A stretch of 64,000 nucleotides of DNA, taken from the NCBI RefSeq assembly GCF_000262045.1, contig NZ_AJVF01000039.1, positions 682,001 to 746,000 of the forward strand, given 5' to 3'. A program made the position numbers and the translations under genes. Shown here piece by piece: positions 34,805 to 42,708 of the stretch (positions within the stretch are counted from its first letter, which is position 1; the number at the start of each line of letters is the position of its first letter). Under the pieces are notes generated by a model. The model worked only from the letters and a program-made list of their open reading frames with translations. It was not told the origin of the DNA and ran no database searches. The DNA is from Bacillus siamensis KCTC 13613. Its GTDB lineage: Bacteria > Bacillota > Bacilli > Bacillales > Bacillaceae.

Positions 34805-35743
34805 TTACTTTGTTAAGCTTTTTGTGATGTAGTCGAGCTGGCCTTCGAGTGAGATCGGGTCTGAGAAATAGAAGCCGATCGGATCAATGTGATAGACATG
34901 GTTTTGCTTGACGGCATCGAGATTCTTCCAGATTGAACTGTCAAGCACGCCTTTGTCGTCACCGCCGGCCTGCCATGGCCCCATAAAGATATAGTCTCCC
35001 GCGAAGTCAGGCAGTTTTTCAAGTGAAATGCTGGCGTAGCCCGGCCCTTGATTTATGGCTTTATCCTGCGTCAGTTTTGTGGCTTTCAGCCCGAGTTTGT
35101 CATAAATGATGCTTCCGCCGCGGCCGAAGTCTTTACCGAATACATAGATGTCTTTTCCATTTGTCTGCATGATGGAGATGGTTTTTGAGCCGACCGCTTT
35201 TTGAACTTTTGTTTTAGCGGCAGCGGTTTTCTTATCCCATTCAGCCAGCCATTTGTCTGCTTTGTCTTCAGTGCCTGTCATTTTCGCAAACTCTTTGAAT
35301 TGATCAATGTTGCTGAGTTTGTCATATTTAATGGCGATGGTCGGCGCGATTTTTTCCAGTTTTTCAATATCGGCGCCTTGTGTCGTCCAGACAACGATTA
35401 AATCAGGCTTTAAGTCAATGATTTTCTCAACAGACGTGCCGTCGCCGATGTTTGTCACACCGTTTGTTTTCCCTTTGTAATAAGGGTTTTTAAATACGTT
35501 TTGCGGCGCGCCGACAACATTGATGCCGAGCTGTTTGAAGTCGCCGTAGTAGCCGTCAGCCATGACGACGACACGTTTCGGGTGCTTCGGAATTTTAATA
35601 TTGCCGTTTTCGGCTTTATAAGTGACGGTTTCTCCTTTTTCAGAAGAGCCTTTCGTGTCTGAAGAATTTCCGCATGCGGCCAAAGCGGCGATGAGCAGCA
35701 CGGCAATCAGCGCAGCGCCGATTTTCTTGTATGTATGGAACAT
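34805..35743 (-). CDS. fhuD: hydroxamate siderophore (ferrichrome)-binding lipoprotein
   Basis: A 312-residue surface lipoprotein that captures ferric hydroxamates and docks on FhuB/FhuG. The lipobox is LAAC (signal MFHTYKKIGAALIAVLLIAALAAC). The class III binding-protein domain shows NIKIPKHPKRVVVMADGYYGDFKQLG and DLKPDLIVVWTTQGADIEKLEKIAPT, in part. It is divergent from fhuBGC, with a Fur box just upstream of its start (35778-35792). AAGGAATG precedes ATG 35743. It matches B. subtilis FhuD in length. Confidence 0.93.
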   Translation of the reverse strand: MFHTYKKIGAALIAVLLIAALAACGNSSDTKGSSEKGETVTYKAENGNIKIPKHPKRVVVMADGYYGDFKQLGINVVGAPQNVFKNPYYKGKTNGVTNIGDGTSVEKIIDLKPDLIVVWTTQGADIEKLEKIAPTIAIKYDKLSNIDQFKEFAKMTGTEDKADKWLAEWDKKTAAAKTKVQKAVGSKTISIMQTNGKDIYVFGKDFGRGGSIIYDKLGLKATKLTQDKAINQGPGYASISLEKLPDFAGDYIFMGPWQAGGDDKGVLDSSIWKNLDAVKQNHVYHIDPIGFYFSDPISLEGQLDYITKSLTK

Positions 35744-35777
35744 CTGACATTCCTTCTTTCATAAAAAATAGTGATAA

Positions 35778-35792
35778 AGAGAATCATTATCA
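35778..35792. promoter_or_regulatory. Fur box of fhuD
   Basis: AGAGAATCATTATCA matches 13 of 15 positions of the 7-1-7 consensus TGATAATCATTATCA and lies 35 bases before the fhuD start. Confidence 0.8.
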
Positions 35793-35913
35793 GTGTGATT
35801 ATATCACTGCTTTTATAGAGAAGCACGCTCTTTTTAAAGAAAAGCTTTCTTTTATGATATGAAATTAGGTCTATTAAAAGAGAAGATAAAAGTGCTATAC
35901 TGAAACAAGTCAT

Positions 35914-35928
35914 TGATAATCATTATCA
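35914..35928. promoter_or_regulatory. Fur box of fhuBGC
   Basis: TGATAATCATTATCA is a 15 of 15 match to the Bacillus Fur consensus. It lies just after a TATACT -10 element (35896-35901), so bound Fur would cover the transcription start. Confidence 0.95.
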
Positions 35929-35960
35929 TTACCATTCTTGTTTTGAGAAAGGAAGAACGA

Positions 35961-37028
35961 GTGTTGGGTCTATTAAAAAAGAAGCAGACAATGACGGCTC
36001 AAGGGGCATCAGGGAGCGAAATCCAGTGGACGGCGCGTTCATTCCGGGCGGCTGTGCTGCTGTGTGCCGGTATTGCGGTTTTATTGATCGGCGCGGCCTT
36101 GTCTGTTTCCATCGGAGCTGCCGATATTCATCTGCGGACGGTGTGGGATGCTCTCTTTCACTTTCAGCCGCAAAATACATCTCATCAAATCATACGCGAT
36201 CTGAGGCTGCCGAGAACTGCCGCCGCCGCGCTCGTCGGGGCTTTTTTAGCTGTGTCCGGGGCGATCATGCAGGGGCTGACGCGGAACCCGCTTGCTGAGC
36301 CTTCCATTATGGGCGTGACGTCGGGGTCGGGATTTGCGATCGCTTTGGCATTTGCTTTTTTTCCGGGGCTCTCTGCCGCTGGGCTTGTTTTGTGGTCCTT
36401 TATGGGAGCGGGAATCGGGGCGCTCATTGTGTTTGGCATCGGCCTGTTTTCAAAAGGCGGGCTGACACCGGTGAAGCTCGCGCTGGCCGGTACGGCGGTC
36501 GGCTATTTCTTAACGGGGCTTTCAAGCGCGATTGCGATCCGTTTTGATGTCGCTCAGGATGTGAAGTTCTGGTATGCCGGAGGAGTCGCGTCCGTGAAAT
36601 GGGAGGGCGTCCAGCTGCTTTTGGCAGTCGGCGTCATCGGACTTTTGCTCGCATTTCTGATTGCGCGCTCAGTGACGGTGCTGAGCTTGGGTGAGGAGCT
36701 TGCGAAAGGGCTCGGGCAGTACACGGCGCTTGTGAAAGTCATCGGAATGGTTGTCGTTGTCCTTTTGACGGGGGCTTCAGTCTCAGTCGCCGGAGCCATT
36801 TCTTTTATCGGCTTGGTGATTCCGCACATCACCCGTTTTTTAGTCGGTGTAGATTACAGATGGATTATTCCTTGTTCTGCGGTATTCGGCGCCGTTTTGT
36901 TAGTCTTCAGTGACATTGCGGCAAGACTCGTCAATGCGCCGTTTGAAACACCGGTCGGCGCTTTAACGGCCCTTATCGGCGTTCCCTTTTTCTTTTATTT
37001 GGCGCGCAGGGAAAGGAGAGGGCTGTAA
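35961..37028 (+). CDS. fhuB: ferric hydroxamate ABC transporter permease
   Basis: A 355-residue FecCD-family permease with about nine or ten helices that forms the import channel with FhuG. Family blocks are LRLPRTAAAALVGAFLAVSGAIMQGLTRNPLAEP (in part), PSIMGVTSGSGFAIALAFA and FIGLVIPHITRFLVG, the coupling loop for the ATPase. GTG 35961 is chosen because AAAGGA lies 7 bases upstream; an in-frame ATG at 35913 would sit inside the Fur box and cannot be the start. It overlaps fhuG by one base. Confidence 0.92.
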   Translation: MLGLLKKKQTMTAQGASGSEIQWTARSFRAAVLLCAGIAVLLIGAALSVSIGAADIHLRTVWDALFHFQPQNTSHQIIRDLRLPRTAAAALVGAFLAVSGAIMQGLTRNPLAEPSIMGVTSGSGFAIALAFAFFPGLSAAGLVLWSFMGAGIGALIVFGIGLFSKGGLTPVKLALAGTAVGYFLTGLSSAIAIRFDVAQDVKFWYAGGVASVKWEGVQLLLAVGVIGLLLAFLIARSVTVLSLGEELAKGLGQYTALVKVIGMVVVVLLTGASVSVAGAISFIGLVIPHITRFLVGVDYRWIIPCSAVFGAVLLVFSDIAARLVNAPFETPVGALTALIGVPFFFYLARRERRGL

Positions 37029-38038
37029 TGAATGTGAAATCGAAAAAACCGCTCGCGGTTATAGCCGTTACGTTTTTGCTCATATGCATTGTCTTTTTTA
37101 TCAGCTTAAATATGGGTGTGATCCGGATTGCGCCTTTCGATGCGTTACGTGTCTTTTTCGGACAGGGGGATGCCCGGGATCAGCTCGTTTTATTTGAATT
37201 CAGACTGCCGCGCATGGTGCTGTCATTACTGGTCGGGGCCGGAATCGCGGTTTCAGGCGCGATTTTTCAAAGCGTGTCTCAAAATGACTTGGCGGAGCCG
37301 GGCATTCTCGGTATCAACGCCGGAGCGTCTTTGGCGGTCGTTCTGTTTATCTTCTTTTTCCAAGGGTCCGCTGCTGATTTAAGCATGTTCAGTACATGGC
37401 TGCTTCCGGTGAGCGCTTTGGCGGGGGCTTTTCTGGCTGTACTGCTCATCTATGTGCTCGCTTGGAAAAAAGGTGTTTCGCCTGTCCGGCTCATTTTGGT
37501 CGGGATCGGCGTTAATGCGGGGTTTAATGCGCTTCTCTTGATTTTTCAGCTGAAAATGGACCCGCGGGACTTCATGCAGGCGCTTGTATGGATTTCCGGT
37601 TCGATTTGGAATGCCAATTGGAAAATGGTGCTGTCCATTTTGCCGTGGCTGCTGGTTCTTTTGCCGTTCAGCCTCTATAAAGCGAGGTATTTAAACGTGC
37701 TCCAGCTCGGTGACCAGCTGGCGGCGGGACTCGGCACCCGGGTCGAAAAGGAACGGCGCATTCTGCTGTTTTCAGCTGCCGCCTTGGCCGCGTCATGTGT
37801 TGCGGCAGCCGGCGGAATCGCTTTTCTCGGATTGATTGCCCCGCATTTGGCCAGAAGGCTTACCGGGCCGCGCCATCAAACGCTTATTCCGGTTTCGGCT
37901 TTAATCGGCGCATTTTTATTTCTGCTCGCTGATACGCTGGCGAGAAATGTGCTTGCGCCGTCCGAGGTTCCGGTCGGCTTGGTGATTTCCGTGCTCGGAG
38001 CGCCGTATTTTGTCTATTTGCTGATGAAAACGAAATAG
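37028..38038 (+). CDS. fhuG: ferric hydroxamate ABC transporter permease
   Basis: A 336-residue FecCD permease, partner of FhuB. Visible blocks are FRLPRMVLSLLVGAGIAVSGAIFQSVSQNDLAEP (in part), GILGINAGASLAVV and FLGLIAPHLARRLTG, the cytoplasmic coupling helix. Its ATG shares its first base with the fhuB stop, indicating translational coupling. It is followed after 18 bases by fhuC. Confidence 0.93.
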   Translation: MNVKSKKPLAVIAVTFLLICIVFFISLNMGVIRIAPFDALRVFFGQGDARDQLVLFEFRLPRMVLSLLVGAGIAVSGAIFQSVSQNDLAEPGILGINAGASLAVVLFIFFFQGSAADLSMFSTWLLPVSALAGAFLAVLLIYVLAWKKGVSPVRLILVGIGVNAGFNALLLIFQLKMDPRDFMQALVWISGSIWNANWKMVLSILPWLLVLLPFSLYKARYLNVLQLGDQLAAGLGTRVEKERRILLFSAAALAASCVAAAGGIAFLGLIAPHLARRLTGPRHQTLIPVSALIGAFLFLLADTLARNVLAPSEVPVGLVISVLGAPYFVYLLMKTK

Positions 38039-38056
38039 AGGAAGGAGACTGCCGCG

Positions 38057-38860
38057 ATGAACTCATTATCGGCGGAACAGCTTACTGTCGGTTATGGAGA
38101 CCGTCTGATAGCGAAAGAATTGGACATCGCCATACCGAAAGGAAAAATTACAACGCTGATCGGCCCAAACGGATGCGGAAAATCGACGGTTCTTAAGACG
38201 ATGTCAAGAATCATGAAACCGAAATCCGGCGCCGTTTATTTAAACGGACAGGCGATCATGCAAAAATCCACGAAGGACATCGCCAAGGAAATGGCCATCC
38301 TTCCGCAGACGCCTGAAGCGCCGAGCGGGCTGACGGTATACGAACTTGTTTCTTACGGCAGGTTTCCGCATCAGTCCGGAATGGGCCGCTTGAGTGATAA
38401 AGACCGTGATATGATCAAGTGGGCGCTTGAAGAGACGGGGATGGCCGAATTTTACGACCGGCCGATCGAAGCGCTTTCCGGAGGACAGCGGCAGCGTGTG
38501 TGGATCGCCATGGCGCTCGCTCAGGAAACGGAGCTGCTGCTTCTTGATGAACCGACCACTTATTTAGATCTCGCCCATCAGCTTGAAATTCTGCAGCTGC
38601 TGGACAAATTAAACAAAGAGCAGGGGCGCACGATTTTAATGGTTATTCATGATCTGAACCATGCCGCCCGTTTTTCCCATTATATGATTGCGCTGAAAAA
38701 AGGGCGCGTCATCAAGGAAGGGACGGCGGAGGAAGTCATGACGCCCGGCATATTGAAAGACGTGTTTCAGATTGACGCACAGATCGTTAAAGATCCGCGC
38801 ACGAACAAACCCGTCTGCTTGACATATGATTTAATCCGGCATGAAAATGCCACGGTATGA
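38057..38860 (+). CDS. fhuC: ferric hydroxamate ABC transporter ATPase
   Basis: A 267-residue ATPase energising FhuBG. Walker A is GPNGCGKST, the Q-loop is AILPQTPEAPSGLTVYELV, the signature is LSGGQRQRVWIA, Walker B is LLLLDEPTTYLD and the H-loop is VIHDLNHA. GGAAGGAG precedes ATG 38057. It is the last gene of the Fur-controlled fhuBGC operon and ends at a terminator. The importer brings hydroxamate-bound Fe3+ delivered by FhuD into the cell. Confidence 0.94.
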   Translation: MNSLSAEQLTVGYGDRLIAKELDIAIPKGKITTLIGPNGCGKSTVLKTMSRIMKPKSGAVYLNGQAIMQKSTKDIAKEMAILPQTPEAPSGLTVYELVSYGRFPHQSGMGRLSDKDRDMIKWALEETGMAEFYDRPIEALSGGQRQRVWIAMALAQETELLLLDEPTTYLDLAHQLEILQLLDKLNKEQGRTILMVIHDLNHAARFSHYMIALKKGRVIKEGTAEEVMTPGILKDVFQIDAQIVKDPRTNKPVCLTYDLIRHENATV

Positions 38861-38867
38861 CGGTAAA

Positions 38868-38898
38868 AACGCAGAACCATTTCGGTCTGCGTTTTTTT
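38868..38898 (+). terminator. fhuBGC terminator
   Basis: The stem ACGCAGAaCC / GGtCTGCGT followed by T7; it ends at the stop codon of convergent yvrL. Confidence 0.85.
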
Positions 38899-39319
38899 AT
38901 TGCGCCCGGGGCTGCTTTTGCCCGGAGACGCATTTATCCAAAACGAAAAAAACCCCCGCCACAATCAGCTCCTCGGTCGTTGACAGCCAAATCTTTTCAA
39001 TCATTTTATCCGTCGTATACGCAGTCATCCAGAGGAACAGCAGCTGAACGGTGCTGGCTAAAAGAAGAAAAGGCAGCCTGCCCGTCCTAAAAAAAGTAAA
39101 GCTATGTATCATCAGCCGCTCAAGCGGTTCAAAACATAAACCGAGAAGAATAAAAAGCACGGAAAAAAGCAGGACGTACGCCATTGATCCGTAGCTCGTC
39201 CCGGCTAATGAAAAAACGGTCATCATCACGATGAAATACCCGAATAATACGGCGGCCGCTGCCAGGGCATACCTGAGCACCTGGAGAAAAAACAATTTCG
39301 GCCCGTTTTGATTGATCAT
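38897..39319 (-). CDS. yvrL: membrane regulator YvrL, negative regulator of SigO
   Basis: A 140-residue integral membrane protein with four predicted helices (for example VLRYALAAAAVLFGYFIVMMTVFS and VLLFSVLFILLGLCFEP). In B. subtilis YvrL lowers SigO-RsoA activity and has been called RsiO; the mechanism is not known. AAAGGAG lies upstream of ATG 39319. It follows oxdC in the same direction, with a long perfect hairpin but no T run between them, so the two are probably co-transcribed. Confidence 0.82.
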   Translation of the reverse strand: MINQNGPKLFFLQVLRYALAAAAVLFGYFIVMMTVFSLAGTSYGSMAYVLLFSVLFILLGLCFEPLERLMIHSFTFFRTGRLPFLLLASTVQLLFLWMTAYTTDKMIEKIWLSTTEELIVAGVFFVLDKCVSGQKQPRAQ

Positions 39320-39346
39320 CTGCTCAGCTCCTTTTTACACAGAGGA

Positions 39347-39373
39347 GACTTGCAGAGACGGACTCTGCAAGTC
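39347..39373. repeat. perfect 10-bp hairpin between oxdC and yvrL
   Basis: GACTTGCAGA-gacggac-TCTGCAAGTC, with a further ACACA / TGTGT outer pairing. No T run follows on either strand, so it is not a standard terminator. Confidence 0.7.
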
Positions 39374-39384
39374 GGTGTGTGTCT

Positions 39385-40545
39385 TCAGCATTTCTTTTTG
39401 ACGACAGGGTGTTTCTCTTTCGAAAGAATATCCGTAAAGTCTTTGCCCAGATCCAGATGCTGCTGGACGAATTTCTCAGGAAGCATGGCGAGCCATTGGT
39501 TCAGAGACACGTCGGCGTAGTGGTCATCCTTGAAGATTTCCAAGAAGACGAGCGGCTCATCCCCCAGATTCTCTACATAATGGCCCATGGCGAACGGAAC
39601 GTAGCCGACATCTCCGGCCTGATAGTTGAAAGTTCTCGCATGGCCGTCCGAAGCAAACACCGTCATTCGTCCTTTACCGGAAATATAATACTGCCATTCA
39701 TGTGTATTCGGATGCCAGTGCAGCTCTCTCATTGCGCCCGGTTCGACCACGACAAGCGCTGAAGCGATCGTTTTGGACACTTTGAAATTTGTGGAATCCG
39801 CAATATATACTTTGCCGCCGTCCGTTTCAGCAGTCGGACCTTCATCCAGCAGACGGTAGGTGAACGGGTAAGGCACCTCGCCGTTCGGTCCTTCCACAAT
39901 GTCATCTTTCAGCTTGCCGGGAACAGGTTCTTCAAAGATATATTTTTCTTTCCCCGGCAGTCCGGCAAGGTCTTTTTCTGAAACCCCGAAGTTGCTGGCG
40001 ATGACATCAAGCGGTGTGTGGGCAAGCCAGTCAGTTACTTGGAACGTGCTGTTTTCTGAGAATGAACCGTCATCAAAGACTAAAAGGAATTCACAGCCTT
40101 CTTTCAGCGCCTGAATGGAGTGCGGCAGGCCTGATGGGAAATACCACAGATCTCCTTCTTTCACGTCATCAATAAAACTGCGTCCCTGTTCATCAACAAT
40201 TGTGACCCGCGCTTTGCCCGTCAGCATATATGCCCATTCCGCTTCTTTATGCCAATGCAGCTCACGGATGGCGCCCGGTTTTAAACGCATGTTGACAGAT
40301 GCGAGATTTTTAGAAATCGGCAGCTCGCGGACGGTTACCTCACGCGCGTATCCGCCCTTTTCCAGCCGGTTATGCACATCTGAGAAAGAGAATTTCATAT
40401 TATCCACCGTGCCGTGATCCGTTTCCGGCGGCGTCAGCATATCCGGATTTTGGCGGTCTCTTTCCAGGTTGCGCGGTATCGTGACGGTCGCTCCTTTGTC
40501 TCCTCTGATCGGCTGCGGGATATTGCAGTTGTTTTCTTTTGACAT
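39385..40545 (-). CDS. oxdC: manganese oxalate decarboxylase (bicupin)
   Basis: A 386-residue enzyme converting oxalate to formate and CO2, induced by acid in B. subtilis. It has two cupin domains with Mn ligand sets: ELHWHKEAEW (His97, His99, Glu103, plus His142 in GLPHSIQ) and ELHWHPNTHEW in the C-terminal domain. The active-site lid reads FSENST (Ser163-Glu164-Asn165-Ser166), the SENS motif that marks decarboxylase rather than oxidase activity. The C-terminal tail is Lys-rich (KHPVVKKKC). It is cell-wall associated without a normal signal peptide in the relative. GAGAGGAG precedes ATG 40545. It is a known SigO target. Confidence 0.95.
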   Translation of the reverse strand: MSKENNCNIPQPIRGDKGATVTIPRNLERDRQNPDMLTPPETDHGTVDNMKFSFSDVHNRLEKGGYAREVTVRELPISKNLASVNMRLKPGAIRELHWHKEAEWAYMLTGKARVTIVDEQGRSFIDDVKEGDLWYFPSGLPHSIQALKEGCEFLLVFDDGSFSENSTFQVTDWLAHTPLDVIASNFGVSEKDLAGLPGKEKYIFEEPVPGKLKDDIVEGPNGEVPYPFTYRLLDEGPTAETDGGKVYIADSTNFKVSKTIASALVVVEPGAMRELHWHPNTHEWQYYISGKGRMTVFASDGHARTFNYQAGDVGYVPFAMGHYVENLGDEPLVFLEIFKDDHYADVSLNQWLAMLPEKFVQQHLDLGKDFTDILSKEKHPVVKKKC

Positions 40546-40661
40546 GTAAATCGTCTCCTCTCAAGCTTTGGTTTTCAGAAAGAGAATGTGAAAGGCCTTT
40601 CGTTTTCCCTTCTGCTTTGTTAAGTGATGCGTCCTGATGAAAAGTCAACTTCGTGTGAAAA

Positions 40662-40817
40662 TTAATTTTTCATTTTCTGGTCTTTCAGCTCCGCCATCAG
40701 CTCGATCAGGGCGTCAAACTTCTTCTCAAACCGTGTGAGAAGATACATGGCAATCAGAGCCGGAAAGCCGAGATTGCCGATCTGTCTGACAACTTCTTCT
40801 ATAAAAACCTGATCCAT
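40662..40817 (-). CDS. yvrJ: small membrane protein YvrJ
   Basis: A 51-residue protein of the YvrJ family. It has a short amphipathic start (MDQVFIEEVVRQIGNLGF), one hydrophobic segment (PALIAMYLLTRF) and a charged tail (EKKFDALIELMAELKDQK). ATG 40817 is chosen because GGAGGTGG lies 6-7 bases upstream and it equals the B. subtilis start; a longer upstream reading frame has no ribosome site. It belongs to the SigO locus; its function is unknown. Confidence 0.85.
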   Translation of the reverse strand: MDQVFIEEVVRQIGNLGFPALIAMYLLTRFEKKFDALIELMAELKDQKMKN

Positions 40818-41015
40818 CACCAGCCACCTCCTGACTTGACCTGCAGTCATGTATATAAGTGAAAGAACGTGCTGCTCTTGTAAACCTGATATCCGGGCGA
40901 GAGTCTTTTTTTGTTCCGGCAAAACCGGGACATAAGGAGTGTGAAACCTTAGTCGGAAAGGAGTAGTTTACTTTTTTTTGCTTTCTTTCATTTAATTTAA
41001 ATAGGAGGCGGTTTT

Positions 41016-41588
41016 ATGGACTATCAAGTTCTTTTACGGTCAAAATGCAAGGAAATCATGAAACATCCGATCGTCAAACATTTCTTGAGTGACCCTAAGC
41101 ATTACGAGAAATTTAAAAATGTGCTCGAACATTCAGACGAGAAGGATGCAAAATCACTGGACGAACATTTTAAGCAGTTTTATAAGGAAATCCGGATCAT
41201 CAAATATATGAATTCTATGATCCGGATTTTCTCCATCGACTTTGACAAGCGCATCCGTAAAAATCAGAAGCGCTATCCGCTTACGGTGGATCAGCCGGAA
41301 GGAGGTGAAGCGCTTCCCTATGAAATGGGAAAAGACACGTATGAAGAGTTTCTGCGGCAGCAGGGGGATTTGAGCCAGCATGTCCAAAACAGGGATTTAT
41401 ACGAAGCGCTCCAGACGTTAACCGATAAACAAAAAAGCGTGCTGACGAATATTTACCTTCACGGAGCGACAATGAAGGAGATTGCCGAGTCTCTGGGGGA
41501 GTCACGGCAGAACATTTCCAATATTCATAAAAAGGGTCTCGACAATCTCAGAAAGCAGCTGGACAAGCAGAAAAAAGGGGGAAAATAA
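41016..41588 (+). CDS. sigO: split sigma factor subunit SigO (regions 3-4)
   Basis: A 190-residue sigma subunit that recognises the -35 element but lacks a normal region 2; it needs RsoA, encoded 3 bases downstream, to form active holoenzyme. The C-terminal sigma-4 helix-turn-helix is TLTDKQKSVLTNIYLHGATMKEIAESLGESRQNISNIHKKGL, quoted in part. The N-terminal 90 residues are charged and helical. TAGGAGG precedes ATG 41016. In B. subtilis (YvrI) it drives oxdC-yvrL, yvrJ and its own operon, all present here. Confidence 0.94.
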   Translation: MDYQVLLRSKCKEIMKHPIVKHFLSDPKHYEKFKNVLEHSDEKDAKSLDEHFKQFYKEIRIIKYMNSMIRIFSIDFDKRIRKNQKRYPLTVDQPEGGEALPYEMGKDTYEEFLRQQGDLSQHVQNRDLYEALQTLTDKQKSVLTNIYLHGATMKEIAESLGESRQNISNIHKKGLDNLRKQLDKQKKGGK

Positions 41589-41591
41589 GCA

Positions 41592-41828
41592 GTGAACGGG
41601 CCATTTGACTTCAACAAGGGGAAAACAGATATCGACGAAATGGAACTTTTAATTTCGCGTTTTTCGCCAATGATAAAAAAAAAACTGAGCAATACGTCTT
41701 ACCAGGAAAGAGAAGATCTGGAACAGGAATTGAAGATTAAAATCGTTGAGAAAGCGGACATGCTGTTATGCCAGGAAGTGCCGGGATTTTGGGAATTTAT
41801 TCTTCATCTTATAAATGAAAGCTCCTGA
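41592..41828 (+). CDS. rsoA: SigO co-sigma factor RsoA (region 2-like)
   Basis: A 78-residue protein that supplies the sigma region 2 function for SigO: core binding and -10 recognition. The segment MELLISRFSPMIKKKLSNTSYQEREDLEQELKIKIVEKA, in part, is recognisable as sigma region 2 (conserved acidic EDLEQE). The start is GTG 41592, three bases after the sigO stop, with the ribosome site AAAGGGGG inside the end of sigO. Length fits B. subtilis RsoA (YvrHa, 79 aa). Confidence 0.93.
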   Translation: MNGPFDFNKGKTDIDEMELLISRFSPMIKKKLSNTSYQEREDLEQELKIKIVEKADMLLCQEVPGFWEFILHLINESS

Positions 41829-41869
41829 CAAAGCGGCGGGATGATTAGGATTCCGCTCTGACACCGCGA

Positions 41870-41907
41870 GAAAAACGAGAGGAGATGTCCGGTCTCGTTT
41901 TTCTTTT
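41870..41907 (+). terminator. sigO-rsoA terminator
   Basis: The perfect 11-bp stem GAAAAACGAGA / TCTCGTTTTTC followed by a T-rich tail. Confidence 0.88.
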
Positions 41908-42000
41908 CTGTTTCCCCACAAGACCTCCGCACTAAAAAAGTACCAAATCTTATCCATATAATGATATGATGAAAAAAACAAAGAGAAAGGAACGTCCAAG

Positions 42001-42708
42001 GTGGAAAATGCGTCAATTTTAATTGTAGACGATGAGAAGGCGATCGTTGATATGGTCAAGCGCGTTCTCGTCAAAGAAGGCTATCACAACATTAAGACAG
42101 CAGGCAGCGCAGAGGAAGCGATTGAGTTTGTTAAACATGAGACAGCGGATCTGCTCGTGCTGGATGTGATGATGGAAGGCATGTCCGGTTTTGAGGCATG
42201 CGCCGAAATCCGGAACTATACCGACGCTCCGATCTTTTTTCTGACTGCCCGGTCGTCTGATGCGGATAAGCTGTCAGGATTTGCATTGGGAGCTGACGAT
42301 TATATAACAAAGCCGTTTAATCCGCTTGAATTGGCGGCGCGGATCAGGGCGACGTTGAAGAGAACCTATAAGCGCGAAGAGAAAACGTACTCATACAGCC
42401 ATTTTTCCTATTCGCCGCAAAACGCCGAGCTGATCGTCGGGGGCGAGCCCGTCAGCTGCTCCGCACAGCTTCTGCAATTGCTTCAATATTTCTGTGAACA
42501 TCCTGATGTGGTGCTCTCTAAAGACCAGATCTATGAAAAAGTATGGGGCTATCCGTCTTACGGCGACAACAACACCGTCATGGTTCACATCCGCAAGCTC
42601 AGAGAAAAGATTGAAAAAGACCCCAGCAATCCGTCCTATATTGTGACGGTGCGCGGCCTCGGTTATCGGTTTATTCCCGATCAAGGAGAAAAAGGAACCC
42701 GCTCATGA
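42001..42708 (+). CDS. yvrH: OmpR-family response regulator YvrH
   Basis: A 235-residue regulator. The receiver has ILIVDDEKAIVDMV, the phosphorylated Asp in LLVLDVMMEGMSGFE and the conserved Lys in DDYITKPFNPLELAARIRA. The winged-helix effector is YEKVWGYPSYGDNNTVMVHIRKLREKI, in part. In B. subtilis YvrH with YvrG controls cell-surface genes (wapA, autolysin and dlt genes). The start is GTG 42001, preceded by AAAGGAACG. It overlaps yvrG by 4 bases (ATGA). Confidence 0.92.
   Translation: MENASILIVDDEKAIVDMVKRVLVKEGYHNIKTAGSAEEAIEFVKHETADLLVLDVMMEGMSGFEACAEIRNYTDAPIFFLTARSSDADKLSGFALGADDYITKPFNPLELAARIRATLKRTYKREEKTYSYSHFSYSPQNAELIVGGEPVSCSAQLLQLLQYFCEHPDVVLSKDQIYEKVWGYPSYGDNNTVMVHIRKLREKIEKDPSNPSYIVTVRGLGYRFIPDQGEKGTRS

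Noticed and set aside
35913..35960. Extended N-terminus of fhuB from ATG 35913
   Set aside because: This start would place translation inside the Fur box and has no ribosome site; GTG 35961 follows a good site.
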